Assembly: GCF_001436645.1 (NCBI RefSeq)
Contig: NZ_AYZI01000001.1
Span: forward strand, 144,673 to 208,672
Direction of reading: 5' to 3'
Origin: Fructilactobacillus florum DSM 22689 = JCM 16035
GTDB taxonomy: Bacteria > Bacillota > Bacilli > Lactobacillales > Lactobacillaceae
DNA length: 64,000 nt
Below the pieces are notes generated by a model. It saw nothing but the letters and a program-made list of their open reading frames with translations. It had not been told where the DNA came from and did no database searches. The stretch's first letter is position 1, and each line of letters begins with the position of its first letter. Shown one piece after another: positions 29,125-37,914 of this stretch. A program made the position numbers and the translations under genes.

Positions 29125-29724
29125 CTACATCTCGGTGCGTCCTTCCACCGCTTTATATAATGTCATTTCATCAGCATATTCAATATCACTTCCTACAGAA
29201 AGCCCCCGCGCTAGTCTGGTTACCCGTAATCCTGCTGGCTTTAATAACCGAGCTAGGTACATTGCCGTCGCATCTCCTTCGGGAGTGGCATTTGTTGCAA
29301 TGATTACTTCTTTAATCGCTTCATTTTTCTGCAGTCGCTGAATTAATGAACTAATGTTCAATTCTTCTGGACCCCGACCCTCAATTGGTGACATTACTCC
29401 ATGCAAGACATGATATAAACCGTGGTAATCTTTCATTTTCTCCATCGTCATCACATCTTTAGCTTGTTCGACCACAACCACCTGACTCTGATCTCGAGTC
29501 GGATCAGAACAAATTGCACAAGGGTCATGTTCAGTTAAGTTACCACAAATCGAACAAAATGTCAGTTTATCTTTTGTATCCAATAACGCTTGAGAAAAAT
29601 TTTTAACAACATCGGCATCCATATCAACTGTAAAGAACGCCAGCCGGGTGGCTGTTTTTTCCCCAATTCCCGGAAGATGCATATAACTATCAATCAATTT
29701 AGCAACTGGTTCTGGGTACTGCAT
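29125..29724 (-). CDS. recR: Recombination protein RecR
   Basis: Part of RecFOR loading of RecA at gaps. 199 residues. Helix-hairpin-helix [15 protein letters not shown], the zinc finger with CSIC and CAIC (about 54-72), then a Toprim domain with [13 protein letters not shown]. The ATG at 29724 ([14 protein letters not shown]) with GGGAG 8 bases upstream gives the standard length. Confidence 0.97.
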   Translation of the reverse strand: MQYPEPVAKLIDSYMHLPGIGEKTATRLAFFTVDMDADVVKNFSQALLDTKDKLTFCSICGNLTEHDPCAICSDPTRDQSQVVVVEQAKDVMTMEKMKDYHGLYHVLHGVMSPIEGRGPEELNISSLIQRLQKNEAIKEVIIATNATPEGDATAMYLARLLKPAGLRVTRLARGLSVGSDIEYADEMTLYKAVEGRTEM

Positions 29725-29736
29725 ATAAATCACTCC

Positions 29737-30057
29737 CTACATTCCGGGAATGTTCATTCCCTGGGTATACTTACCCATTTTTAATTTTGTAGTTTCTGCA
29801 ATCTGATTTAAGCCATCATTTACAGCACTAATAACTAAATCAGACAACATTTCAGTATCACTCGAATCAATGGCCTCTGGCTTAATTTGTAGATCTTTCA
29901 ATTGGCGATCACCAGTAAAAGTTGCTGTAACCAGTTCCTTTGGTGCCTTGCCAACAAACTCTGTCTGATCAATCGTCTCCTGTTCAGAAGCTAATTTTTT
30001 TTGCATCTCTTGCGCCTGCTTCATCAATTTTCCCATGTTCATGCCATTCATTCCCAT
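29737..30057 (-). CDS. Nucleoid-associated protein YbaB/EbfC
   Basis: 106 residues. Met/Gly-rich N-terminus (MGMNGMNMGKLMKQAQEMQKK), then the DNA-binding dimer fold. It binds DNA with weak sequence preference and lies between dnaX and recR in most bacteria. It starts 17 bases after dnaX ends. Confidence 0.94.
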   Translation of the reverse strand: MGMNGMNMGKLMKQAQEMQKKLASEQETIDQTEFVGKAPKELVTATFTGDRQLKDLQIKPEAIDSSDTEMLSDLVISAVNDGLNQIAETTKLKMGKYTQGMNIPGM

Positions 30058-30074
30058 TGTGTAATTCCTCCATC

Positions 30075-31763
30075 TTAGTTATTTTCAATTTTAATTAATT
30101 CACTACCGAACAAATCCTTAGCCTTTGTAACAAGCGGAGTTTCTACCGTCTTTTCTGTCGTCGGAATCGCTTGCTTGGGCTGCTTTCGATCAAGATATTC
30201 TTGTCTGATCTTGGGCCATTCAGCTTGGGCCACAAATAATAACGGAACGGTCGTGCCAAACACTTGCTCTAAACCAGTTTGCAGGGCTGTTTGCAATTCT
30301 TGATCATGCCCAGCTTTTTCATACAAAAAGTCATAATCAAATGCCACGACAACCCCCTGATCACTAGCAGCTACCGGTTTAGAAACGTGCATAACTGCCC
30401 GTTGTGTTACTGATAAGGAACCTAACAGCTGCTCCCAGTGTTGCTGATAATTTGTCAACGCTTTGCGCGTTGCCGTTTGGAGGACCTGAAAAATTGCAGT
30501 AAGATCTGCCTTAAGCGGGCGTGGTTTTTCAGAAACAGTCGTCCGTGGAGCGGGCGTTGCTGTAGTTGAAGTAGCCGGTTGCTCGTCTCGTTTTTCTCTT
30601 TGCAAATCAGGTTTAAGTTGCTGCTGTAAAGTCGTCACTTGCTGTTGGAGTTGGTGCACCTCGGCTACTAAATCATTTGGTTTTGGATGTGCTAACTTAA
30701 CGGTTAATAATTCTAAATACACATCCGGTTGATAGGTTGCACGCAACTGCTGTTGCACCTGCCCCATGGTCTCGATTGCCTGATAAATCAATGTTGCATC
30801 CGTCGCTTGCGCCATTGTGGGGAAGCGTTCCCCGAGCATTGCTAGTTCGTTTGCGGGAATCATCGTTTGATCCTGCTGGTACAGCAACATTTTTTGCGCA
30901 TAATCAATTAGATCCTCAATAAACTGGTGGGCATCCTTCCCTTGGCTTAAAATCGTCTGCACCATCGCTAACCCAGTGGCCACCTCATGCCTAAAGACAG
31001 CCACAAAATAATTTTGCAATTCCACCCGAGCGACGCTCCCAGTGACCTGTAACGCATTCTCATACGTAACCCGATCTTGCTGATAAGCTAGCGCCTGGTC
31101 GAGCATGCTGAGCGCATCTCTAAGACCACCTTCAGCACTTTGAGCAATTACTTTAAGACCTTGGTCATCGTAAGTAATTTGTTTAGCTGCCAAAATTTTT
31201 TCCAACTGCGCTACAATTGCGGTTGCTGAAATTCGTTTAAAGGAAAAACGCTGAACCCGTGAAATGATAGTAGCAGGTAACTTATGCGGTTCCGTCGTAG
31301 CTAGAATAAAGATCACCTGTGCCGGCGGTTCTTCCAGTGTCTTTAGTAGCGCATTAAACGCTCCTGTAGAAAGCATATGAACTTCATCGATAATGTAAAC
31401 CTTGTAGGCTGCCTCAGTAGGAGCATATTTTGCCTTATCACGAATATTACGGATCTCTTCAACCCCATTATTAGAAGCCGCATCAATTTCGATCACATCA
31501 TTGAGTGCTCCTTGATTAATTGCTAAACAAATCGGACATTGGTTACAGGGTTCCCCATCCTGCTGTTTTGGGCAGTTAACCGCTTTGGCTAAAATTTTAG
31601 CTGTCGAGGTCTTACCAGTACCTCGAGGGCCGCTAAAGAGATAGGCGTGACTAATCTGTTTTGTAATCAATGCATTTTTCAAAGTCTTGGTAATCACCGG
31701 CTGACCGACAATCTCATCGAAACGTTGTGGTCGCCAAACCCGATATAAAGCCTGATAGCTCAA
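30075..31763 (-). CDS. dnaX: DNA polymerase III subunits gamma/tau
   Basis: Clamp-loader ATPase. 562 residues. P-loop GPRGTGKT at 45-52, zinc cysteines at 64, 73, 76 and 79, DEVHML near 127, and SRVQRFSFKR in the sensor region. The long C-terminal part holds a Thr/Pro-rich linker (about 395-415) and the tau tail. No slippery A-run for a shorter gamma form was noticed. First protein of the run leading to recR. Confidence 0.97.
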   Translation of the reverse strand: MSYQALYRVWRPQRFDEIVGQPVITKTLKNALITKQISHAYLFSGPRGTGKTSTAKILAKAVNCPKQQDGEPCNQCPICLAINQGALNDVIEIDAASNNGVEEIRNIRDKAKYAPTEAAYKVYIIDEVHMLSTGAFNALLKTLEEPPAQVIFILATTEPHKLPATIISRVQRFSFKRISATAIVAQLEKILAAKQITYDDQGLKVIAQSAEGGLRDALSMLDQALAYQQDRVTYENALQVTGSVARVELQNYFVAVFRHEVATGLAMVQTILSQGKDAHQFIEDLIDYAQKMLLYQQDQTMIPANELAMLGERFPTMAQATDATLIYQAIETMGQVQQQLRATYQPDVYLELLTVKLAHPKPNDLVAEVHQLQQQVTTLQQQLKPDLQREKRDEQPATSTTATPAPRTTVSEKPRPLKADLTAIFQVLQTATRKALTNYQQHWEQLLGSLSVTQRAVMHVSKPVAASDQGVVVAFDYDFLYEKAGHDQELQTALQTGLEQVFGTTVPLLFVAQAEWPKIRQEYLDRKQPKQAIPTTEKTVETPLVTKAKDLFGSELIKIENN

Positions 31764-31841
31764 AAAGCACTCCTTTCCATCTGTAAAATCACAGATAAGT
31801 TAATCACTAGCTCCATTTTAACACGTTCATAATTTTTCTAT

Positions 31842-31872
31842 AAAAAAATCTCTCGATCAATTTGATCGAGAG
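31842..31872 (-). terminator. Terminator of the SRP RNA gene
   Basis: A 9-base stem CTCTCGATC/GATCGAGAG with a 5-base loop, followed by seven T on the minus strand. It ends the SRP RNA before dnaX. Confidence 0.88.
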
Positions 31873-31889
31873 TTAGTTAACTATAACGA

Positions 31890-31981
31890 GAAGCACAGGA
31901 CGAAACAAACTTAGTGCTGCTTCCTTCCGGACCTGACACGGTTCGTAAGTCCATCCTTGCCTCAAGGCCTTACGGCACTTA
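31890..31981 (-). ncRNA. ffs: Signal recognition particle RNA, small bacterial type
   Basis: The apical domain IV signature is on the minus strand: GTGTCAGGTCCGGAAGGAAG then CAGC (31944-31921). The transcript begins near AAGTGCCGTAAGG and ends near TCCTGTGCTT. At about 90 bases it lacks the Alu domain of the long Bacillus form. It lies between tadA and dnaX, a common place in Firmicutes. It scaffolds Ffh for cotranslational targeting. Confidence 0.92.
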
Positions 31982-32009
31982 ATACTATAATCCATTTCGA
32001 CTAGCTTGT

Positions 32010-32474
32010 CTAGTCCCTAGAGCCTCGTTGGCGCTTATTTTTAAAAAATGACTGCATCAATCGACGGGCTGCTATCGTCTGAACCCCGCTGCGCACACTC
32101 ACTTGATGATTTTGGCGAGGATCCGTCAAGCAGTGGTACAGACTCTTTACCGCTCCCGCTTTAGGATTCATTGCTCCATAAACTACCCGTGCCACTCGGG
32201 CATTCAGGATTGCTCCCGCACACATCAAGCAGGGCTCAATCGTGACGTACAAAGTACATTCATCCAACCGCCAACTATGAAGTTTTTGACAGGCCATGTC
32301 CAAAGCGATCAGTTCAGCATGTTGAGTTGCTAGCTGGCTATGTTCCCGTAAATTATGTCCCGTTCCAATGATTTGGTCGTGGAAAACGACCACTGCTCCA
32401 ATCGGTATTTCTCCAACCTGACCAGAAAATTCTCCTAACTTTAATGCCTGCCTCATATAATAATCATCATTCAT
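32010..32474 (-). CDS. tadA: tRNA adenosine(34) deaminase TadA
   Basis: Deaminates wobble A34 to inosine, in tRNA-Arg(ACG) and here probably also in tRNA-Leu(AAG), encoded at 56082-56167. 154 residues. Zinc/catalytic motif HAE at 52-54 and PCLMC at 81-85. The ATG at 32474 (MNDDYYMRQALK) is chosen by homology to the family start; it overlaps the upstream methyltransferase gene by 8 bases. Confidence 0.95.
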   Translation of the reverse strand: MNDDYYMRQALKLGEFSGQVGEIPIGAVVVFHDQIIGTGHNLREHSQLATQHAELIALDMACQKLHSWRLDECTLYVTIEPCLMCAGAILNARVARVVYGAMNPKAGAVKSLYHCLTDPRQNHQVSVRSGVQTIAARRLMQSFFKNKRQRGSRD

Positions 32475-33087
32475 TTTTAGAACCATCCCGGCGCTCACTC
32501 ACTAAAATATAATAACCCTTGGAACGCTTAACAATCCGGACATTCCCAAAGACATTTTTCAACGTTTGCTGAGCAGATGGGGCTCCTTGTTTTTTTTGCA
32601 AAACGACCGTAATCGTTCCCTGTGGCAACAAATGATCATAGGCTCCTGCAAGCATCCGTGTTACCACCGCTTTCCCAGCCCGCACTGGTGGATTCGTCAC
32701 AATGGCGGCGAATTGCTCGCTAAGCGCTTGATAACCGTCGGATTGCTTCACTAAAACGTTCTCCAGTTGATTTGCCCGAGCATTTCTTGTTGCGAGACTA
32801 AGCGCTCGCTGATTGACGTCAGTTAACAAAAACTGCCGATTAGGGGCTTGCCGCGCCAAGAAAAGCCCAATTGGCCCATAACCACAACCCAAATCCAAAA
32901 TTGGTCCAGCGGGGATCTGTTCTAAATTGGTATTCTCAATCAGCAGTCGGGAACCATAATCAATCGTATTTTTAGAAAACACTCCGTTGTCTGAGATGAA
33001 ACTTAACGTGGTTTGCTTCAGCGTAAAATCCCAGTGCTTTTCATTGTGCGCAACCGTCGGATTAGTACTATAGTAGAAACTATTCAA
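32467..33087 (-). CDS. RsmC/YbxB-type class I methyltransferase
   Basis: 206 residues. SAM-binding motif ILDLGCGYGPIGLFLA near 60-75 and catalytic IVTNPPVRAGK near 128. The RsmC group methylates guanine N2 in 16S rRNA, but the target of the Gram-positive YbxB form is unproven. The likely start is the TTG at 33087 (protein MNSFYYSTNP...), since AAGGGATGAG precedes it and this matches family N-termini. A GTG twelve codons upstream lacks a ribosome site. First gene of the tadA-side run. Confidence 0.87.
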   Translation of the reverse strand: MNSFYYSTNPTVAHNEKHWDFTLKQTTLSFISDNGVFSKNTIDYGSRLLIENTNLEQIPAGPILDLGCGYGPIGLFLARQAPNRQFLLTDVNQRALSLATRNARANQLENVLVKQSDGYQALSEQFAAIVTNPPVRAGKAVVTRMLAGAYDHLLPQGTITVVLQKKQGAPSAQQTLKNVFGNVRIVKRSKGYYILVSERRDGSKNE

Positions 33088-33123
33088 AATCTCATCCCTT
33101 TCAAAAATTTTTTTGTGTTTCAC

Positions 33124-33171
33124 ACACCATATATAGCGTGTTTCTCAAATACTTGACCCCACATGTAGGGG
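33124..33171 (+). promoter_or_regulatory. Two NrdR boxes upstream of nrdHEF
   Basis: Box 1 at 33124-33139 is ACACCATATATAGCGT (14 of 16 to ACACWATATATWGTGT). Box 2 at 33156-33171 is ACCCCACATGTAGGGG, weaker but keeping C, A, AT, T and AG core positions. Box starts are 32 bases apart, three helical turns, the spacing expected for NrdR. A possible promoter, TTGAAA (33180-33185), 16 bases, TAAACT, follows. Confidence 0.75.
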
Positions 33172-33239
33172 TTCAGTAGTTGAAAGATTCACTTTTCGTA
33201 GTAAACTTTAAAACAGTAAGTAAAAAGGAGCTGATTACT

Positions 33240-33485
33240 ATGGAAAAAGTTACTGTTTTCACAAAAGATAATTGTATTCAATGTAAACTGACAAAACGTT
33301 TTTTAAAGGAACACAATGTGACCTTTACGGAGAAAAACACCTCCACTAATCCGGAGCTAATTGGACACTTAAAAAAGCAAGGATTTCAAGCGGTTCCAGT
33401 CGTTGAAAGTCAGTTCATCGAATCATTCAGCGGATTTCAGCCGGCTAATCTCAACAAATTACTAGCCGCCCTTCAATCAGCCTAG
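33240..33485 (+). CDS. nrdH: NrdH-redoxin
   Basis: Glutaredoxin-like electron donor to the class Ib reductase. 81 residues. Redox pair CIQC at about 12-15, and the C-terminal FSGFQPANL typical of NrdH. AAGGAG precedes the ATG at 33240. An upstream in-frame ATG (33180) would run through the promoter area and lacks a ribosome site. First of nrdH-nrdE-nrdF. Confidence 0.95.
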   Translation: MEKVTVFTKDNCIQCKLTKRFLKEHNVTFTEKNTSTNPELIGHLKKQGFQAVPVVESQFIESFSGFQPANLNKLLAALQSA

Positions 33486-33592
33486 TCCTGACTTCATTAT
33501 ACACGTAAATATCACTTCTAAATTTCTGAAGTTAGTAATTACTAACGCGGATTTTTTTATCTAGATTAAAATATTGAGGGGAATTCAGAATC

Positions 33593-35761
33593 ATGTCACT
33601 AAAAGACCACCAGGATGTTTCTTATTTCAGTTTAAACAACGAAATTAACATTCCCACTGCCGATGGAAAAATCCAATTGGAAAAAGATCGCGAGGCACTA
33701 GCAGCCTTTCTAGCAGAGAACGTACGCCCCAATACCATGCACTTTAATTCCTTACGAGAACGCTTCGATTACTTAATTGAGCATGACTACGTTGAGGCTC
33801 GTACCATCAAAAATTACCCGTTTACCTTTATCGAACAACTCTATCAGTATCTCGAAACCCAAAACTTTCACTTCCATTCTTTTATGGCAGCTTACAAGTT
33901 TTATGCTCAGTATGCATTAAAGACCAATGATGGCAATCAATACCTCGAAAATTATCTCGACCGAACGGCTCTTAATGCCCTATACATGGCTGATGGTAAT
34001 CAACAACTAGCCATGGACTTGGCTAGCGAACTGATCAACCAGCGCTTTCAGCCCGCTACTCCTACGTTTCTAAATGCCGGTAAGAAACGGCGTGGTGAAT
34101 TAATTTCCTGCTTTTTAATTCAGACAACCGATGACATGAATAGTATCGGTCGGACAATTAATTCAGCGCTGCAACTCTCAAAAATCGGTGGTGGGGTTGG
34201 AATCAACTTATCTAATCTCCGCTCGGCTGGTGATCCTATCAAAGAGATTGAAGGTGCTGCTAGCGGAGTTTTACCCGTCATGAAACTTTTAGAAGATAGC
34301 TTTAGTTACTCCAATCAACTAGGGCAGCGTCAGGGAGCCGGCGTCGTTTATCTTAGTGTTTTTCACCCCGATATTATCGACTTTTTGTCTGTTAAACAAG
34401 AAAATGCCGATGAAAAGATCCGGGTTAATACCCTTTCGTTAGGCGTTACCATTCCAGATAAATTTTATGAGTTAGCTAAGCATAATGACCAAATGGCGTT
34501 ATTTAGCCCTTATGATGTAGAAAAAGTTTATGGCGTTCCTTTCTCATACGTTGATCTCACCACCGAGTACGACCGAATGGTGAACAACTCCGCAATTCAC
34601 AAAAAATATATCAAGGCTCGAGATCTAGAAACTGAACTAGGTAAACTCCAACAAGAATCAGGATATCCGTATGTCATGAACATTGACACCGCTAATCGTG
34701 ATAATCCAATCGAGGGTAAGATCGTGATGAGCAATCTTTGTTCCGAAGTTATGCAAGTTCAAACCCCCTCGATTATCAACGATCTTCAGGAATATGAAAA
34801 ACTCGGCACCGATGTTTCTTGTAATCTAGGCTCGACTAACGTTGTTAACTTGATGCGCTCAACTAACTTTGGCAAATCAATTACCACCATGGTGCGCGCC
34901 CTGACCTTTGTCTCTGACTCCAGTAAAATCAACGTTGTCCCTTCGATTCGCCATGGGAATGACCTCAGTCACTCGATTGGACTCGGCGCTATGGGACTCC
35001 ATTCCTATCTTGCCTTACATCATTTATACTATGGTGAGCCTGACTCCGTCGAATTCACCAGTGTTTATTTTATGTTACTTAATTACTGGACCCTCGTCGC
35101 TTCTAACCAGCTCGCAAAAGAACGGGGCATAACCTTCGATAATTTTGAAAATAGTAAATATGCTGACGGTAGCTATTTCGATAAATATACTAGCAAAGAC
35201 TGGGGACCACGTTCCGAGCGGGTTAAATCACTATTTCAGAACATCGACATCCCAACCCCAAACGATTGGCAACAACTCCAAGCAGCGGTTCAAGAATTTG
35301 GTCTGTACCATCAAAACCGCATGGCGGTTGCTCCTAATGGTTCGACAGCCTACATTGGTGATGCCACCGCTAGCTTAGCTCCGATCGTTAGCCGGATTGA
35401 GGAGCGCCAAGAAGCCAAAATTGGAACTATTTTTTACCCTGCGCCTTACCTTTCGAATGAAACTCTCAAATACTATCAGTCCGCCTATGATCTTGACATG
35501 CGCAAGGAAATTGATATTTATGCCGCAGCACAACAGCACGTCGATCAAAGTCTCAGCATGACGATGTTCTTACGTTCCACCATTCCGAAGGGCTTGTACG
35601 AATGGAAAAATGGACGTTCGGAAAAAATGTCAACCAGAGACCTGTCCATTTTACGCAACTATGCCCACCAAAAAGGGATTAAATCCATCTATTATGTCAG
35701 AACTTTTACGGACAACAACGATACGGTGGGTGCTAATGAATGTGAAAGCTGTGTCATTTAG
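33593..35761 (+). CDS. nrdE: Class Ib ribonucleotide reductase large subunit
   Basis: Reduces ribonucleoside diphosphates to deoxy forms. 722 residues. Active-site cysteine in ISCFLIQTTDD, NxCxE at SNLCSEVM, radical-path tyrosines in SIYYVRTF, and the C-terminal shuttle pair ECESC. There is no N-terminal ATP-cone allosteric domain, as expected of class Ib. GAGGGG precedes the ATG. Separated from nrdH by 107 bases containing inverted repeats. Confidence 0.97.
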   Translation: MSLKDHQDVSYFSLNNEINIPTADGKIQLEKDREALAAFLAENVRPNTMHFNSLRERFDYLIEHDYVEARTIKNYPFTFIEQLYQYLETQNFHFHSFMAAYKFYAQYALKTNDGNQYLENYLDRTALNALYMADGNQQLAMDLASELINQRFQPATPTFLNAGKKRRGELISCFLIQTTDDMNSIGRTINSALQLSKIGGGVGINLSNLRSAGDPIKEIEGAASGVLPVMKLLEDSFSYSNQLGQRQGAGVVYLSVFHPDIIDFLSVKQENADEKIRVNTLSLGVTIPDKFYELAKHNDQMALFSPYDVEKVYGVPFSYVDLTTEYDRMVNNSAIHKKYIKARDLETELGKLQQESGYPYVMNIDTANRDNPIEGKIVMSNLCSEVMQVQTPSIINDLQEYEKLGTDVSCNLGSTNVVNLMRSTNFGKSITTMVRALTFVSDSSKINVVPSIRHGNDLSHSIGLGAMGLHSYLALHHLYYGEPDSVEFTSVYFMLLNYWTLVASNQLAKERGITFDNFENSKYADGSYFDKYTSKDWGPRSERVKSLFQNIDIPTPNDWQQLQAAVQEFGLYHQNRMAVAPNGSTAYIGDATASLAPIVSRIEERQEAKIGTIFYPAPYLSNETLKYYQSAYDLDMRKEIDIYAAAQQHVDQSLSMTMFLRSTIPKGLYEWKNGRSEKMSTRDLSILRNYAHQKGIKSIYYVRTFTDNNDTVGANECESCVI

Positions 35762-35775
35762 AGGAGGATTTTACC

Positions 35776-36795
35776 ATGAACTTAAACGAGGTCTTAACTG
35801 GCAAATTAACTGGCGCATATCAAGCCATTAATTGGAATCAGGTTAGTGATCAGATCGACCAAGCTACTTGGCACAAGTTAACTGAACAATTTTGGCTGGA
35901 CACTCGAGTCCCAGTTTCTAATGATTTAAAAGACTGGCGGGAATTAGATGATGATCATAAGTGGTTGGTCGGACATGTGTTTGGAGGATTAACCCTTCTA
36001 GACACACTCCAGTCACAAGATGGCATGGCCGCCCTACGCAATGATGCCACTACCCAACATGAAATTGCAGTCCTTAATAATATTCAATTTATGGAATCAG
36101 TTCATGCTAAAAGTTATTCCACTATTTTTTCAACATTAAATACACCGAGTGAAATTAATGAAATCTTTGCTTGGAGTGATTCTGAGGAATTTTTGCAAAA
36201 TAAAACTAAGCGCATCTATGAACTATATCATAGCGAAGGTGATCCATTAAAAAAGAAAATTTCAAGCGTTTTCCTAGAAACCTTTCTCTTTTATTCCGGA
36301 TTTTTCACTCCCCTCTGGTACCTAGGAAACAATAAGCTCACAAATGTAGCCGAAATCATCAAACTAATCATTCGTGATGAATCAGTTCATGGAACTTACA
36401 TCGGCTATAAATTTCAGGTTGCTTTCAACAAACTTGACAACCAGCGTCAACAAGCTTTGAAGGATTGGATGTACAATTTCTTGTATGATTTGTACGATAA
36501 TGAGGAAAAATATACCCACCTCTTATATGATCAAGTTGGACTAACTGACAAAGTTTTAACATTCATTCGCTACAATGCCAATAAAGCACTCATGAATTTA
36601 GGTCAAGATCCTATGTTTCCAGACACTGCTGCCGACGTAAACCCCGTCGTCATGAATGGAATTTCAACTGCAACCGTTAACCATGACTTCTTCTCTGAGG
36701 TTGGCAATGGTTATCGTCTTGGTAATGTTGAAGCAATGAGTGATCAAGATTATCAGCTTAGTTCCTGGGAAGCTCATCACCAACCTAAAAAATAA
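35776..36795 (+). CDS. nrdF: Class Ib ribonucleotide reductase small subunit
   Basis: Carries the dimetal-tyrosyl radical. 339 residues. Ligands visible at D76, E107 and H110, radical tyrosine Y114, then ETFLF and RDESVHG for the second metal site. GAGGAGG lies before the ATG. No nrdI (flavodoxin needed for manganese activation in class Ib systems) is next to it. A terminator follows. Confidence 0.97.
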   Translation: MNLNEVLTGKLTGAYQAINWNQVSDQIDQATWHKLTEQFWLDTRVPVSNDLKDWRELDDDHKWLVGHVFGGLTLLDTLQSQDGMAALRNDATTQHEIAVLNNIQFMESVHAKSYSTIFSTLNTPSEINEIFAWSDSEEFLQNKTKRIYELYHSEGDPLKKKISSVFLETFLFYSGFFTPLWYLGNNKLTNVAEIIKLIIRDESVHGTYIGYKFQVAFNKLDNQRQQALKDWMYNFLYDLYDNEEKYTHLLYDQVGLTDKVLTFIRYNANKALMNLGQDPMFPDTAADVNPVVMNGISTATVNHDFFSEVGNGYRLGNVEAMSDQDYQLSSWEAHHQPKK

Positions 36796-36803
36796 CGTTA
36801 TCT

Positions 36804-36847
36804 AAAAAGGATTTGCGCTTGAATCATTCAAGTACAAATCCTTTTTT
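36804..36847. terminator. Bidirectional terminator between nrdF and L-HicDH
   Basis: AAAAAGGATTTG/CAAATCCTTTTT stem enclosing an inner CTTGAA/TTCAAG stem. T-runs occur on both strands. Confidence 0.92.
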
Positions 36848-37770
36848 TAACCTAAATATTTTGCAACATTACTCTTAATAAAGTCAGCAGAATGTTGTAG
36901 TTGTTCTAGTTCTTGTTTCGTTAACTGTAGCGGATTATCCTGCAAGACTCCATCACGTCCAACTATAACTGGATATGATAAGTAGACCTGGTATTCTGAT
37001 CGAAAATTAGAAATCGGTAAAACCAGATGCGCATCACTCATAATCGCTAGCGCTAGCCGAACCGCAGCCGTTGCCACTCCGTAACTAGTGTACCCTTTCC
37101 CTTTAAAAACCGCAAAACCTCCTCGACGAGCTTCACTATCAAGCTCAGCTAAGTCTAGTCCTCTAGCTGGCGCTAACTTTGTTAAGGGTTGGTCAAGAGC
37201 ATAAACGGTGGACCAGGCCGTAAATTGAGAATTGCCATGCTCACCCAAATTATAGCCACTCACTGCCCGTGGATCAAGCTTCAGGCGTTCGGACACCGCA
37301 CGTTTCATGCGAGCTGAATCTAGTAAGGTTCCCGTTCCTAAAACATGTTTTTGCGGCAATCCCGTCACTTGCTGATAAATTTGAGTGATGACATCGACCG
37401 GATTAGTTATCGCAATAATAATTCCATTAAAACCGACATCACGAATTCGAGCAGCCACCTGTTTGACGTTCTCACTATTAAACGGCAATTCGACAAACCG
37501 ATCCTCGTTAGCTTGATCATTCAACCGAATATTTCCTAAGGCTGAGATAATGATATCTGCATCACGTAAAGCACCATAGTCATTCACAATAATTTCCGTA
37601 TGGAATGGTAAATTTGGCATCGCTTCACGAAAATCAAGCGCATCGGCTTCAACTTTCTTTGTATTAGTATCAATCAAAACTAATTCATCAGTGAATCCAT
37701 TTGCAACTAAATAGTGGGCAACGGTACTCCCAACATGACCAACGCCAATGATTCCAATCTTTCTTGTCAT
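36847..37770 (-). CDS. L-2-hydroxyisocaproate dehydrogenase (LDH/MDH superfamily)
   Basis: 307 residues. NAD loop GVGHVGS at 9-15 and catalytic GEHGNSQF. The active-site loop reads ALGNIRLNDQANEDRF, matching the L-HicDH of Weissella confusa rather than the loop of L-lactate dehydrogenases. It interconverts 2-oxo acids from branched-chain amino acids and 2-hydroxy acids, regenerating NAD+. GAGGAGG precedes the ATG. A palindrome overlaps its -10, suggesting repression. Plain L-LDH activity cannot be excluded. Confidence 0.85.
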   Translation of the reverse strand: MTRKIGIIGVGHVGSTVAHYLVANGFTDELVLIDTNTKKVEADALDFREAMPNLPFHTEIIVNDYGALRDADIIISALGNIRLNDQANEDRFVELPFNSENVKQVAARIRDVGFNGIIIAITNPVDVITQIYQQVTGLPQKHVLGTGTLLDSARMKRAVSERLKLDPRAVSGYNLGEHGNSQFTAWSTVYALDQPLTKLAPARGLDLAELDSEARRGGFAVFKGKGYTSYGVATAAVRLALAIMSDAHLVLPISNFRSEYQVYLSYPVIVGRDGVLQDNPLQLTKQELEQLQHSADFIKSNVAKYLG

Positions 37771-37796
37771 TTTAAGACCTCCTCATAATTGTAAAT

Positions 37797-37825
37797 ATTG
37801 TAACAGTTACAAACTTGTTTTCCTA
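37797..37825 (-). promoter_or_regulatory. L-HicDH promoter region with operator-like palindrome
   Basis: Perfect 15-base inverted repeat TTGTAAC-A-GTTACAA at 37798-37812 (plus strand), overlapping the candidate -10 TACAAT (37802-37797). The candidate -35 TAGGAA, 17 bases further, is poor. The regulator is unknown. Confidence 0.5.
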
Positions 37826-37880
37826 GTTAATCTTGATTAATAGCAAATAAATTATGTTCCTCACTAATTTAACCCAATTA

Positions 37881-37912
37881 AAAAGCCTGCAAATAAAAAT
37901 TTGCAGGCTTTT
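37881..37912 (-). terminator. Terminator of mprF
   Basis: A 13-base perfect stem AAAAGCCTGCAAA/TTTGCAGGCTTTT, loop of 6, directly after the mprF stop codon. Confidence 0.92.
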
Positions 37913-37914
37913 AC

